Assembly (NCBI GenBank): GCA_002898995.1
Contig: BEIM01000213.1
Span: 1 to 6,394 of the forward strand
Reading direction: 5' to 3'
Length of the DNA stretch: 6,394 nucleotides
Source: a bacterium HR36
GTDB taxonomy: Bacteria > Planctomycetota > Planctomycetia > Gemmatales > HRBIN36
Under the pieces are notes generated by a model, which was not told the DNA's origin, did not search any database, and saw only the letters and a list, made by a program, of their open reading frames with translations. Shown piece after piece: positions 1 through 6,394 of this stretch. Within the stretch, counting starts at the first letter, position 1, and each line of letters starts with the position of its first letter. A program made the position numbers and the translations under genes.

Positions 1-86
1 CGTGTCGTTCGATGAGTCAAGACCTTAATCCCTTGCTAGCAAGCCGTGAGCGTTTGCGATTCAACGTACACCGGAAGCGCCTCTCG

Positions 87-158
87 TCAAGCATAGAACG
101 CGTGCGCAGCCGTGAACCACAACACAAGACCGAGGGCCCAGCTTACAAAAAGCGGCAT
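87..158 (-). CDS. Possible 23-residue hydrophobic small protein
   Basis: A short ORF, ATG at 158 and TGA at 89-87, starts 22 bases after the anti-sigma stop on the same strand. The peptide begins MPLFVSWALGLVLWF and ends AAHAFYA. It is hydrophobic throughout and looks like a signal peptide or a single membrane helix, with an AHA that resembles a signal peptidase site. A weak GGGA lies about 7 bases upstream. All three frames close soon after it, so it does not lead into a larger gene by a single frame change. It may be a small membrane protein of the operon, the remnant of a decayed secreted-protein gene, or chance. Confidence 0.18.
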   Translation of the reverse strand: MPLFVSWALGLVLWFTAAHAFYA

Positions 159-180
159 ACGAGCGTCCCAAGACGACTGG

Positions 181-1527
181 TTAGCGTTCAGGTCGCACCA
201 GTAAAACCAGATGATAACCGTCGGGGCGCACCTGGCCACGCCGCTGGCGGAACTGTTGAATTTCCTTGCTCGGGGGATAGCGCAAGGGTGGAAAAGCTAC
301 CGCCTGGGTAACGGGCGGCCGAATCGCTTGACCGCCGGCTACCAGTTCCAATTTGCGCAACGTATCTCCCTGGACATTGTCATTGGTCCCCGCCCGACTC
401 TGCGAAGACAGCTGAGATTCCGGCAACAAGCCCACCGGGACCCTGAGGAACTCCGCCAAACAACGCCGGCCTTCTTCAGCGACTGGTTGGACAATCACGC
501 TGCGAATCTGTGATGTCTGGGGAGATGGCTTGGCATTCCCCAGGTCTTCGCGGTGCAACGTCAGCAACAAATCCACCACCTGAGGCCTGCTAAGGTTTTC
601 GATGTACACAAAATAAACACTCGCCTGCCGCCGCTTCCACATGCTCTTTAATCGGCTATCTAGCAAAGCGGGTATTTTGTGTGCGTTTAGGGCTCGATGG
701 ATCCGTTGCCAGGTGCGTTCACCTTCACAACAGGAAATATCGAGGACGAGAAAGTGCCCCTCTTCCACAATACTCAGGGCGACCTTGCGGTCGAACATTT
801 CCCACGCATAAACAGGCGGCAGCCGAATGTCGAGCGTACGGAAAGGATTGCGCGGCAGGTCTCGGACAGGACTGGTGAGAACGCTCGGCTCTGCGAGGCG
901 AGGTATCTCGGGCTGCCAATCGCCCAGCACCAATGGTTCCATTTCTGACCAGGCAGCTGAGGCGGCACTATTCAGGGGTTCCCCTGCATGCGCGAGGACC
1001 CGCAGCAGCACTTCTCCTGCCCGAGTGGCTTCCTGCCACCACGCTGCCGCTGCAGTTGCCAGACTTGGGTTCAATTGCGCTTCGGGCGACGACGAGGCTT
1101 CACCTGAACCGGGTGGGCTAGGCTGCGGCAACGCTGCGCGGTTATCCGAGGCAGCGACATGAGTCGGCTCAAGCGCTGGCGGATTCACCAAGTGCACCAG
1201 CAGAACGTACGTCCCACAAGCGATGATCGGCACTATAGCGGCGGCAATCGCTACTGGCATCCACCGCCGCGCATGCCACCGCCACAATTCGCGACGCGCT
1301 ACTTCAGTAACTTCTTGACGCACCAAGGCCACCAAGCGGTCGGCAAAGTCCTCGGGTAACTTTTCCCTGCGGAGATATTTGAGCCGTAACGAATCATTCA
1401 GCAGAGCACTAAACAATTGCTGCGCCTCCGCGGAGGAATGTAACAGCGCCTCGGCGCGCTCTTTCTCCTCGGAGCTAACTGCCCCATCTACGTAGGCAGT
1501 CAGCAATTGTTTTTCCGCCTCGGTCAT
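181..1527 (-). CDS. Membrane-anchored anti-sigma factor with large extracytoplasmic domain
   Basis: 448 residues, ATG at 1527, TAA at 183-181. Its ATG overlaps the sigma gene's stop codon (ATGA), which suggests translational coupling and identifies it as the partner of that sigma factor. Residues 1-85 resemble an anti-sigma domain (LLTAYVDGAVSSEE, then a helical stretch), but the usual zinc ligands HxxxCxxC align with L28, S32 and A35, so this is a zinc-less version. One hydrophobic segment at about 89-114 follows basic residues (RWHARR), which predicts an N-terminus in the cytoplasm. Residues 115-150 are rich in Pro and Ser and probably form a spacer. The remaining roughly 300 residues should lie outside the cytoplasmic membrane. 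They contain a CC pair (266-267) and a predicted alpha/beta stretch around 228-330 (VYFVYIENLSRPQVVDLLLTL), which I cannot assign to a named family. Inferred role: it sequesters the sigma factor and releases it on an envelope signal. The anti-sigma role is well supported by context; the signal is unknown. Confidence 0.8.
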   Translation of the reverse strand: MTEAEKQLLTAYVDGAVSSEEKERAEALLHSSAEAQQLFSALLNDSLRLKYLRREKLPEDFADRLVALVRQEVTEVARRELWRWHARRWMPVAIAAAIVPIIACGTYVLLVHLVNPPALEPTHVAASDNRAALPQPSPPGSGEASSSPEAQLNPSLATAAAAWWQEATRAGEVLLRVLAHAGEPLNSAASAAWSEMEPLVLGDWQPEIPRLAEPSVLTSPVRDLPRNPFRTLDIRLPPVYAWEMFDRKVALSIVEEGHFLVLDISCCEGERTWQRIHRALNAHKIPALLDSRLKSMWKRRQASVYFVYIENLSRPQVVDLLLTLHREDLGNAKPSPQTSQIRSVIVQPVAEEGRRCLAEFLRVPVGLLPESQLSSQSRAGTNDNVQGDTLRKLELVAGGQAIRPPVTQAVAFPPLRYPPSKEIQQFRQRRGQVRPDGYHLVLLVRPER

Positions 1528-2126
1528 CGCTTCACTTCCGGCTGATAGGAAGAGCCACTAGCCGACTCCTGCTCCAATTCCTGAAGTAGTCTGCGCAGCT
1601 CCAAGCGTGCGCGGTGAAGCCGGCTGCGCACCGTGCCCAAAGGAATATCGAGCACCTCGGCGATTTGTTCGTAGCTCAGCTCGTCAATGTCGCGGAGGAT
1701 AAGTACCAGGCGGTGTTCGTGGGAGAGTTTGGCCAGTGCCTGGTGCAAGCGTTCATCCTCTTCAAGGCGCTGCAGATGCCAGTCGGGGTTGGCGAGCAGC
1801 GAGGGGTCTTGAGGTTCGTTGCGTGAAGTCTGTGCAAATGCCTCCGGCAAGGCCCGCAGCGACTTACGCCGTTTCCAGTCCACGGCGTGGTTGAGCGCGA
1901 TTCGATACAGCCAGGTAAAAAATTGCGAGCTGCCGCGAAATCTTCGTAGTGAGCGGAAGGCGCTGAGAAAGGCTTCCTGCACAACATCCCGCGCGTCTTC
2001 CGCATTGCCCAGAAAGCGGTAGACCGAGTTGTAAAGACGATCCTGGTATCGGCGTACCAGTTCGCCGAAAGCTTCCGCTCGGCCCTGCAGACACTGGGCA
2101 ATCAGCGTGCGATCGGGCTTGTCCAC
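1524..2126 (-). CDS. ECF-type RNA polymerase sigma factor (RpoE-like, sigma-70 family)
   Basis: 200 residues, GTG start at 2126, TGA at 1526-1524. The start is fixed because an in-frame TAA lies five codons upstream, with no other start codon between, and a GAGG ribosome site sits 5 bases before the GTG. Region sigma-2 covers about residues 18-90: FGELVRRYQDRLYNSVYRFL, then a DVVQEAFLSAF core-binding helix (47-57), then the promoter -10 recognition helix FFTWLYRIALNHAVDWKRR (69-87). Region sigma-4 covers about 126-182, with helix-turn-helix SYEQIAEVLDIPLGTVRSRL (151-170), which should read the -35 element. There is no sigma-3 or region 1.1, and the length is normal for an ECF factor. It is the first gene of a two-gene operon with its anti-sigma. 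A GGAAC-17-CGTC element just upstream suggests it transcribes itself. The family assignment is firm; the ECF subgroup and regulon cannot be told from the sequence. Confidence 0.95.
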   Translation of the reverse strand: MDKPDRTLIAQCLQGRAEAFGELVRRYQDRLYNSVYRFLGNAEDARDVVQEAFLSAFRSLRRFRGSSQFFTWLYRIALNHAVDWKRRKSLRALPEAFAQTSRNEPQDPSLLANPDWHLQRLEEDERLHQALAKLSHEHRLVLILRDIDELSYEQIAEVLDIPLGTVRSRLHRARLELRRLLQELEQESASGSSYQPEVKR

Positions 2127-2127
2127 G

Positions 2128-2135
2128 CCTTCCTC
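2128..2135 (-). promoter_or_regulatory. Ribosome binding site of the sigma gene
   Basis: GAGGAAGG on the minus strand contains a GAGG core that ends 5 bases before the GTG at 2126. It supports the choice of a GTG start. It contrasts with uvrA, which has no such site. Confidence 0.65.
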
Positions 2136-2141
2136 ACTTTA

Positions 2142-2167
2142 GACGTGCTGCTAGGCTGTTCAGTTCC
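2142..2167 (-). promoter_or_regulatory. Putative ECF-type promoter of the sigma/anti-sigma operon
   Basis: On the minus strand, GGAAC (2167-2163) and CGTC (2145-2142) are separated by exactly 17 bases. A GGAAC/AAC-type -35 with a CGTC-type -10 at this spacing is the typical form of promoters read by ECF sigma factors. The CGTC ends 15 bases before the GTG start, which leaves a short leader that includes the ribosome site. Self-transcription is common for ECF operons, so the likely reader is the sigma encoded here. This rests on a motif match only. Confidence 0.55.
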
Positions 2168-2276
2168 GTGCGAATTTCTCCCCGGTCAGCGTACAATGAC
2201 AGGCGACCAACCCTTGCGCTTGCTGCTGTCGGCGGGCAAATGCCGATTTCTGTCGCGCCTGCCGTGCGCGGCCCTC

Positions 2277-2285
2277 TGTGATAAT
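2277..2285 (+). promoter_or_regulatory. Extended -10-like element in front of uvrA
   Basis: TGTGATAAT matches an extended -10 (TGn followed by a TATAAT-like hexamer) at five of six hexamer positions. No good -35 lies 16-18 bases upstream. Transcription from it would begin near 2292, leaving a leader of about 5 bases before the ATG at 2297. That fits the absence of a Shine-Dalgarno sequence in the bases before that ATG. It could also be a chance match. Confidence 0.3.
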
Positions 2286-2296
2286 CTTAGCAAGCG

Positions 2297-5200
2297 ATGG
2301 AAACGAATAAAATCGTCATCCGTGGGGCGCGGGAACACAATCTCCAAAACGTCTGCTTGGAATTGCCCCGGAACCAGCTGATTGTCTTTACCGGGGTAAG
2401 TGGCTCAGGGAAAAGCTCCCTCGCTTTCGACACCCTGTACGCCGAAGGTCAACGACGTTATCTAGAGTCGTTGTCAAGTTATGCGCGGCAGTTTCTTGGC
2501 CAGCTGCACAAGCCCGATGTGGACTATCTCGGTGGGCTGGCCCCAGCCATTAGCATTCAACAGAAAACTGCCAGTCACAATCCCCGGTCCACTGTCGGCA
2601 CGATTACCGAGATCTACGACCTGCTGCGAGTGTTGTTTGCGCGGATTGGACGCGGCCATTGCCCGCAGTGTGGCCGGCCCGTCGAAGCGCAGAGTGTAGA
2701 TCAAATCGTGGCGCGGATTTGCGCCTTGCCACCTCGGAGCCGTGTGTTGGTGCTGGCTCCGGTAATCCGCGAGCAAAAAGGCGAGTACAAGGATTTGTTT
2801 GCGGAGATGCGCAGGCGGGGGTACCTGCGGGCGCGTGTGGACGGGCAGCTGGCGCGACTCAGCGATGACCTGCGTTTAGATCGCCAGCGTAAACACACCA
2901 TCGAGATCGTGGTGGATCGGATTGTTCTCGAAGCCAAGGCGCGCAGTCGCGTGGCCGATGCGGTGGAGCAGGCGCTACGGCTCAGTGATGGGACGTTGCT
3001 GGTGTTAGTCGAATCCAAGCCGGAGACGGACAACACGGCGGGCGCGAGTCCCTCGTCTGCAGGTCCTGCTGCAGAGGAGCCGCAACGTTGGGTCGAGGAA
3101 TTGCTGCTGTCGGCAAAATATGCCTGCGCCCATTGCGGGCTTAGCTTTGACCCACCCTCGCCGCAGTTATTCAGTTTCAACAGTCCACAGGGAATGTGCC
3201 CGGAATGCGACGGCCTGGGGGAAAAATACGACTTTGACCCGTTGCTACTGGTGCCCGACGCCAGCAAAAGTTTTGCGGCGGGAGCAGTGGAGATTCTTGG
3301 TCCGTTGCATCGCATGGGGCGGTGGCGGCGGCATATTTACGAAGGGGTGGCCAAGTCCCTGGGCATTGATTTGTATCGGCCATGGAAAAAACTTCCCGCC
3401 CAGCACCGCCATTGGCTGCTTTATGGCAGTGGGGATCGCAATATTGTGTTTACCTGGCGTTCTGCAGGGGGCGTCTGGCATCGTGTGGGCCGATGGGAAG
3501 GGATCATTCCCCAATTGATGCGCAGTTTCCGAAAAAGTCCGGCTGGGCCACGCCGTTTACAGCTGGAAAAGTACATGCGGGTAGTCCCCTGCCCTGCTTG
3601 TCACGGAACCCGCATCAACGCCCAAGCGCGTGCAGTGCAGGTTGGCGGCAAGACGTTGCCCGAACTGTGCGCCATGCCGATTGGCGAGTTGGCACGTTGG
3701 TTGGCCGAAGACAGCGCCGCCGATACCGACCGTCTCATCCAGCACCTGACGCCGCTCGAACGCTACATCGCTGCCGAAGTCCTCAAGGAAATCCGCACTC
3801 GTTTGCAGTTCCTGACCAATGTCGGCTTGCATTACCTTAGCTTGGATCGAGCCGCACCAACGCTTTCAGGTGGGGAGGCGCAGCGCATTCGTTTAGCACG
3901 GCAAATCGGCAGCGGCTTGGTGGGCGTACTCTACATTCTGGATGAACCGAGCATCGGTCTGCACCCGCGAGACAACGCCCGGTTGCTGGCAAGCCTCAAG
4001 CAACTCCGCGACCTGGGCAACACCGTGATCGTGGTTGAACACGATGAAGACACGATCCGTGCAGCCGACCTGATCGTGGATTTCGGGCCTGGGCCGGGAG
4101 TGCGTGGCGGTCAGATTGTCGCCTGCGGTACCTTGCAAGAGATTTGCGAAAATCCCGCGAGTCTGACCGGGCAATACCTCAGCGGCCGCAAGTCCATCCC
4201 TGTGCCCGAACGCCGACGACCGCCAGGCAAGGAAAAACTGAAAATTTTCGGCGCCTGCCACAACAACCTCAAGAACATTGATGTCGAAATCCCGCTGGGG
4301 TTGTTTGTCTGTGTAACGGGCGTAAGCGGTTCAGGCAAAAGTTCGCTAGTTCATGACGTTCTGTGGCAAGCGCTGCGGCGTCATTTCCGACGCAACTGTC
4401 GCGACAACGATGAGGAAGAAGCAGACCATGGTCTGACCAAATCGGCTGAACCGGGGCGCCATCGCCAGATCACAGGTTTGCAGTATCTCGACAAGGTCAT
4501 CGCCATAGACCAGTCACCGATTGGCCGCACCCCTCGCTCCAATCCGGCGACGTATATCAAGGTGTTCGACGAAATCCGCCAACTGTTCGCCAGCCTGCCA
4601 CAATCGAAAGTGCGCGGCTACAAGCCTGGCCGGTTTAGTTTCAATGTCCCTGGCGGCAGGTGCGAGGCCTGTGAGGGGCACGGTGCCAGACGATTAGAGA
4701 TGGACTTTTTGGCCGACGTCTGGGTGCCGTGCGAGGTTTGCGAGGGGCGACGCTTCAACCGCGAAACCTTGCAGATTGAGTTCAAAGGCAAGAACATTCA
4801 CGACGTGCTCAACCTCGATGTTCAGGAAGCCCTGGAATTGTTTGCCAACCAGCCGAAAATCCAGGCCATGCTGCAAACGCTGCACGACGTCGGCCTGGAT
4901 TATATGAAGTTGGGCCAGCCCTCGCCGACATTGTCTGGCGGCGAAGCGCAACGGATTAAGCTCGCTCGCGAGTTGTGCAAGAGAGCCACCGGCCGCACTC
5001 TGTACATCCTTGACGAACCGACGACGGGTTTGCATTTCGACGACGTGGCCAAGCTGCTGCGCGTGCTGCATGAGTTGGTGGATCGTGGCAACACGGTGCT
5101 GGTGATCGAACACAACCTCGAGGTGATCAAAACCGCCGACTGGGTGATTGACCTTGGCCCCGAAGGCGGAGAGCAAGGCGGGTATGTGGTTTGCGTGGGT

Positions 5201-6394
5201 CCCCCGGAGGCGATTGCCGCCTGTCCGCAATCTTACACAGGCCAAGCGTTACGTCGTCTGCTGCCATCAGCTTCGGCAATGGTATTGCCAGAAACCACGC
5301 GTGGCCGGTCGCGGTCTCGCAAAACGATGCATTCGGTGACGAGTGCTGGGCAGCCGACTGCCTCCACTGGATCGAAAATGGTGAGCGTCAGCCCGCCGGG
5401 TTGTTTGGACGAACCCGTCACGCATATCACGGTGCGCGGTGCGCAACAACACAACCTCAAAAACATCAGCTTGGCTTTGCCGCGCGAACGTATGACCGTG
5501 TTCTGCGGGCCAAGCGGTTCGGGAAAAACCTCGCTGGCGGTGGACACAATCTACGCCGAGGGCCAACGCCGTTATATCGAATCCCTTTCCGCGTACGCTA
5601 GGCAATTCTTGGGTGGTATTCAGAAACCCAAGGTCGAGCAAATTACTGGCCTGTCGCCGGCTATCTGCATCGAACAAAAAAACACCAGCAAGAGCCCACG
5701 TTCCACGGTGGGTACGGTAACTGAAATTCACGATTATTTGCGAGTGCTTTACGCGCGACTAGGCCAGATGCACTGCCCGCGTTGCCACATCCCCGTCAGC
5801 ACCCAGACGGCCGATGAAATCATTGACCGCCTCCAAAGCCTGCCAGAAGGAACCAAGCTGTACATATTGGCTCCCGTGGAACGCAAAGAAAGCGAGAATT
5901 TCAGTTCGCTCTGGGAGGAGATTCGCCGCGCTGGTTTTTTGCGGGTGCGCATAGATGGGAAGACGTATACCCTCGACGAGGTGTCGAACTTGGATCGCCG
6001 ACGGCGGCATGAGGTGCAGGTAGTAGTGGATCGGGTTGTCGTCAGGAGCCATCAGCGTGCACGTTTGGCCGACGCGGTCGAGGCAGCGCTAGAACTGGGG
6101 CGTGGCGTTGTGCTTGCCGCTTTCGTCGAAGAAGGTGTGCCCGAGGAGCGCTGGCGCACCGAACGGTTCAGCCAGCATCTCGCTTGTCCCCAATGTGGCC
6201 GCGGGTTTGAACCACTTAATCCGCACCACTTTTCTTTTAACAGCCCGCTGGGATGGTGCCCGACTTGCGAAGGCCTGGGTGTGCAGCAAGGAATAAGTAT
6301 GGAGCTGCTCATTCGCGATGAGCGCTACAGTTTGAGACACGGCGCTCTGGTGGGCTGGCCCGATGCGACGTGCGACACTTTCTGGCAAATCATG
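2297..6394 (+). CDS. uvrA: Tandem (two-module) UvrA, excinuclease ABC subunit A; 3' end outside window
   Basis: UvrA is the ATP-dependent damage-recognition subunit of nucleotide excision repair; it loads UvrB onto damaged DNA in the cytoplasm. The start is ATG 2297, since an in-frame TAG at 2288-2290 rules out anything further upstream. The frame then stays open for 1366 codons to the window edge. Module 1 (about 1-989) is complete. It has Walker A GVSGSGKSS (33-41), a UvrB-binding region (about 127-240), zinc cysteines C277/C280/C301/C304, a further CPAC pair (C432/C435), signature LSGGE (523-527) and Walker B DEP (549-551). Its second ATPase half has Walker A at 675-683, zinc cysteines C789/C792/C812/C815, LSGGE (879-883) and Walker B DEP (906-908). 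A linker of about 50 residues follows. Module 2 starts near residue 1042 with Walker A GPSGSGKTS (1071-1079) and zinc cysteines C1297/C1300/C1321/C1324, and is cut off by the window. Ordinary UvrA is about 940 residues; the complete protein here should be near 2,000. Every motif seen so far in both modules looks functional. A low-complexity insertion sits at about 240-262. Confidence 0.97.
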   Translation, partial: METNKIVIRGAREHNLQNVCLELPRNQLIVFTGVSGSGKSSLAFDTLYAEGQRRYLESLSSYARQFLGQLHKPDVDYLGGLAPAISIQQKTASHNPRSTVGTITEIYDLLRVLFARIGRGHCPQCGRPVEAQSVDQIVARICALPPRSRVLVLAPVIREQKGEYKDLFAEMRRRGYLRARVDGQLARLSDDLRLDRQRKHTIEIVVDRIVLEAKARSRVADAVEQALRLSDGTLLVLVESKPETDNTAGASPSSAGPAAEEPQRWVEELLLSAKYACAHCGLSFDPPSPQLFSFNSPQGMCPECDGLGEKYDFDPLLLVPDASKSFAAGAVEILGPLHRMGRWRRHIYEGVAKSLGIDLYRPWKKLPAQHRHWLLYGSGDRNIVFTWRSAGGVWHRVGRWEGIIPQLMRSFRKSPAGPRRLQLEKYMRVVPCPACHGTRINAQARAVQVGGKTLPELCAMPIGELARWLAEDSAADTDRLIQHLTPLERYIAAEVLKEIRTRLQFLTNVGLHYLSLDRAAPTLSGGEAQRIRLARQIGSGLVGVLYILDEPSIGLHPRDNARLLASLKQLRDLGNTVIVVEHDEDTIRAADLIVDFGPGPGVRGGQIVACGTLQEICENPASLTGQYLSGRKSIPVPERRRPPGKEKLKIFGACHNNLKNIDVEIPLGLFVCVTGVSGSGKSSLVHDVLWQALRRHFRRNCRDNDEEEADHGLTKSAEPGRHRQITGLQYLDKVIAIDQSPIGRTPRSNPATYIKVFDEIRQLFASLPQSKVRGYKPGRFSFNVPGGRCEACEGHGARRLEMDFLADVWVPCEVCEGRRFNRETLQIEFKGKNIHDVLNLDVQEALELFANQPKIQAMLQTLHDVGLDYMKLGQPSPTLSGGEAQRIKLARELCKRATGRTLYILDEPTTGLHFDDVAKLLRVLHELVDRGNTVLVIEHNLEVIKTADWVIDLGPEGGEQGGYVVCVGPPEAIAACPQSYTGQALRRLLPSASAMVLPETTRGRSRSRKTMHSVTSAGQPTASTGSKMVSVSPPGCLDEPVTHITVRGAQQHNLKNISLALPRERMTVFCGPSGSGKTSLAVDTIYAEGQRRYIESLSAYARQFLGGIQKPKVEQITGLSPAICIEQKNTSKSPRSTVGTVTEIHDYLRVLYARLGQMHCPRCHIPVSTQTADEIIDRLQSLPEGTKLYILAPVERKESENFSSLWEEIRRAGFLRVRIDGKTYTLDEVSNLDRRRRHEVQVVVDRVVVRSHQRARLADAVEAALELGRGVVLAAFVEEGVPEERWRTERFSQHLACPQCGRGFEPLNPHHFSFNSPLGWCPTCEGLGVQQGISMELLIRDERYSLRHGALVGWPDATCDTFWQIM
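2378..2671 (+). repeat. Internal UvrA duplication, copy 1 (first ATPase segment)
   Basis: Encodes residues 28-125 of UvrA: Walker A, the conserved YAEGQRRYLESLSSYARQFL block, PRSTVGTITEIYDLLRVL, and a closing CPQC. It aligns without gaps to residues 1066-1163. By eye, 66 of 98 residues are identical. This level of divergence points to an old in-gene duplication rather than a recent one or an assembly error. Confidence 0.9.
5264..5419 (+). other. Low-complexity linker joining the two UvrA modules
   Basis: Residues about 990-1041 lie between the conserved C-terminal end of module 1 (SYTGQALRRLL) and the first strand of module 2 (THITVRGAQQHNLKNISL). The stretch is rich in Ser, Thr, Arg and Pro and shows no UvrA motif. 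The reading frame is open throughout, so the two modules are joined by translation without any stop or restart signal that I can see. It is probably a flexible tether. Confidence 0.75.
5492..5785 (+). repeat. Internal UvrA duplication, copy 2 (third ATPase segment)
   Basis: Encodes residues 1066-1163, the counterpart of residues 28-125, offset by 1038 codons. It keeps YAEGQRRYIESLSAYARQFL, PRSTVGTVTEIHDYLRVL and CPRC. Walker A reads GPSGSGKTS instead of GVSGSGKSS; both forms fit an active P-loop. The homology continues to the window edge through the second zinc module (C1297-C1324). Confidence 0.9.

Noticed and set aside
32..43. Perfect 12-base palindrome CTTGCTAGCAAG.
   Set aside because: It has no loop and no following T-run, so it is not a terminator. 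One such match in this window is not surprising by chance.
12..311. 99-codon ORF on the plus strand at the left edge.
   Set aside because: Its 3' part is antisense to the end of the anti-sigma gene. It has no ribosome site and no recognisable motif.
2148..2163. CTG-N10-CAG, which resembles the frame of an E. coli SOS (LexA) box near uvrA.
   Set aside because: Only the outer three bases on each side match and the AT-rich centre is missing. It also lies inside the spacer of the better-supported ECF promoter.
2192..2197. TACAAT, a possible -10 box for uvrA on the plus strand.
   Set aside because: No acceptable -35 lies 16-18 bases upstream. It is kept only as an alternative to the element at 2277-2285.
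2209..2230. AAC-N16-GTC on the plus strand, a possible ECF promoter for uvrA.
   Set aside because: It lacks the GG of the -35 and the C of the -10, and its spacing differs from the stronger minus-strand element. It is likely chance.
2701..3315. 204-codon ORF on the minus strand, inside uvrA.
   Set aside because: It lies wholly within clear UvrA coding sequence, and its Ser/Arg-rich translation matches no family I know. It is an antisense shadow.
4694..5245. 183-codon ORF on the minus strand, inside uvrA.
   Set aside because: It lies opposite the conserved second zinc module, signature and Walker B of UvrA, so it is a shadow of that strand's codon use.

Overview
The window fits a bacterium of the Planctomycetes/PVC lineage, by inference from gene content only. 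The main reason is a giant UvrA that starts a second complete UvrA module in the same reading frame. As I recall, tandem UvrA proteins of this kind occur in Chlamydiae (about 1,800 residues) and planctomycetes. The neighbouring zinc-less anti-sigma factor with a large extracytoplasmic domain also fits, and so does the missing Shine-Dalgarno sequence in front of uvrA. GC content is moderately high, and I see no mobile elements, RNA genes or CRISPR arrays.

Layout. Positions 1-180 hold no convincing gene, only a 23-codon hydrophobic ORF (87-158, minus) just behind the anti-sigma gene. Positions 181-1527 (minus) encode a membrane-spanning anti-sigma factor. Positions 1524-2126 (minus) encode an ECF-type RNA polymerase sigma factor. 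The two genes overlap by four bases (ATGA), so they form a sigma/anti-sigma operon read leftwards. Positions 2127-2296 are a divergent intergenic region. It carries a good ECF-type promoter (GGAAC, 17 bases, CGTC) in front of the sigma gene and an extended -10-like element immediately before uvrA. Positions 2297-6394 (plus) are one open frame of 1366 codons with no stop. It encodes a full UvrA (two ATPase domains, zinc modules, UvrB-binding region), then a low-complexity linker, then the first third of a second UvrA; the gene runs off the right edge.

How the genes work together. The sigma/anti-sigma pair is a self-contained signalling unit. The anti-sigma should hold the sigma at the membrane until an extracytoplasmic signal releases it, and the sigma probably drives its own operon. 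UvrA is the damage sensor of nucleotide excision repair and is transcribed in the opposite direction. Nothing in the sequence shows that the sigma factor controls uvrA. The points most worth a second look are the fused UvrA, whose second copy has a diverged UvrB-binding region, and the self-directed ECF promoter.
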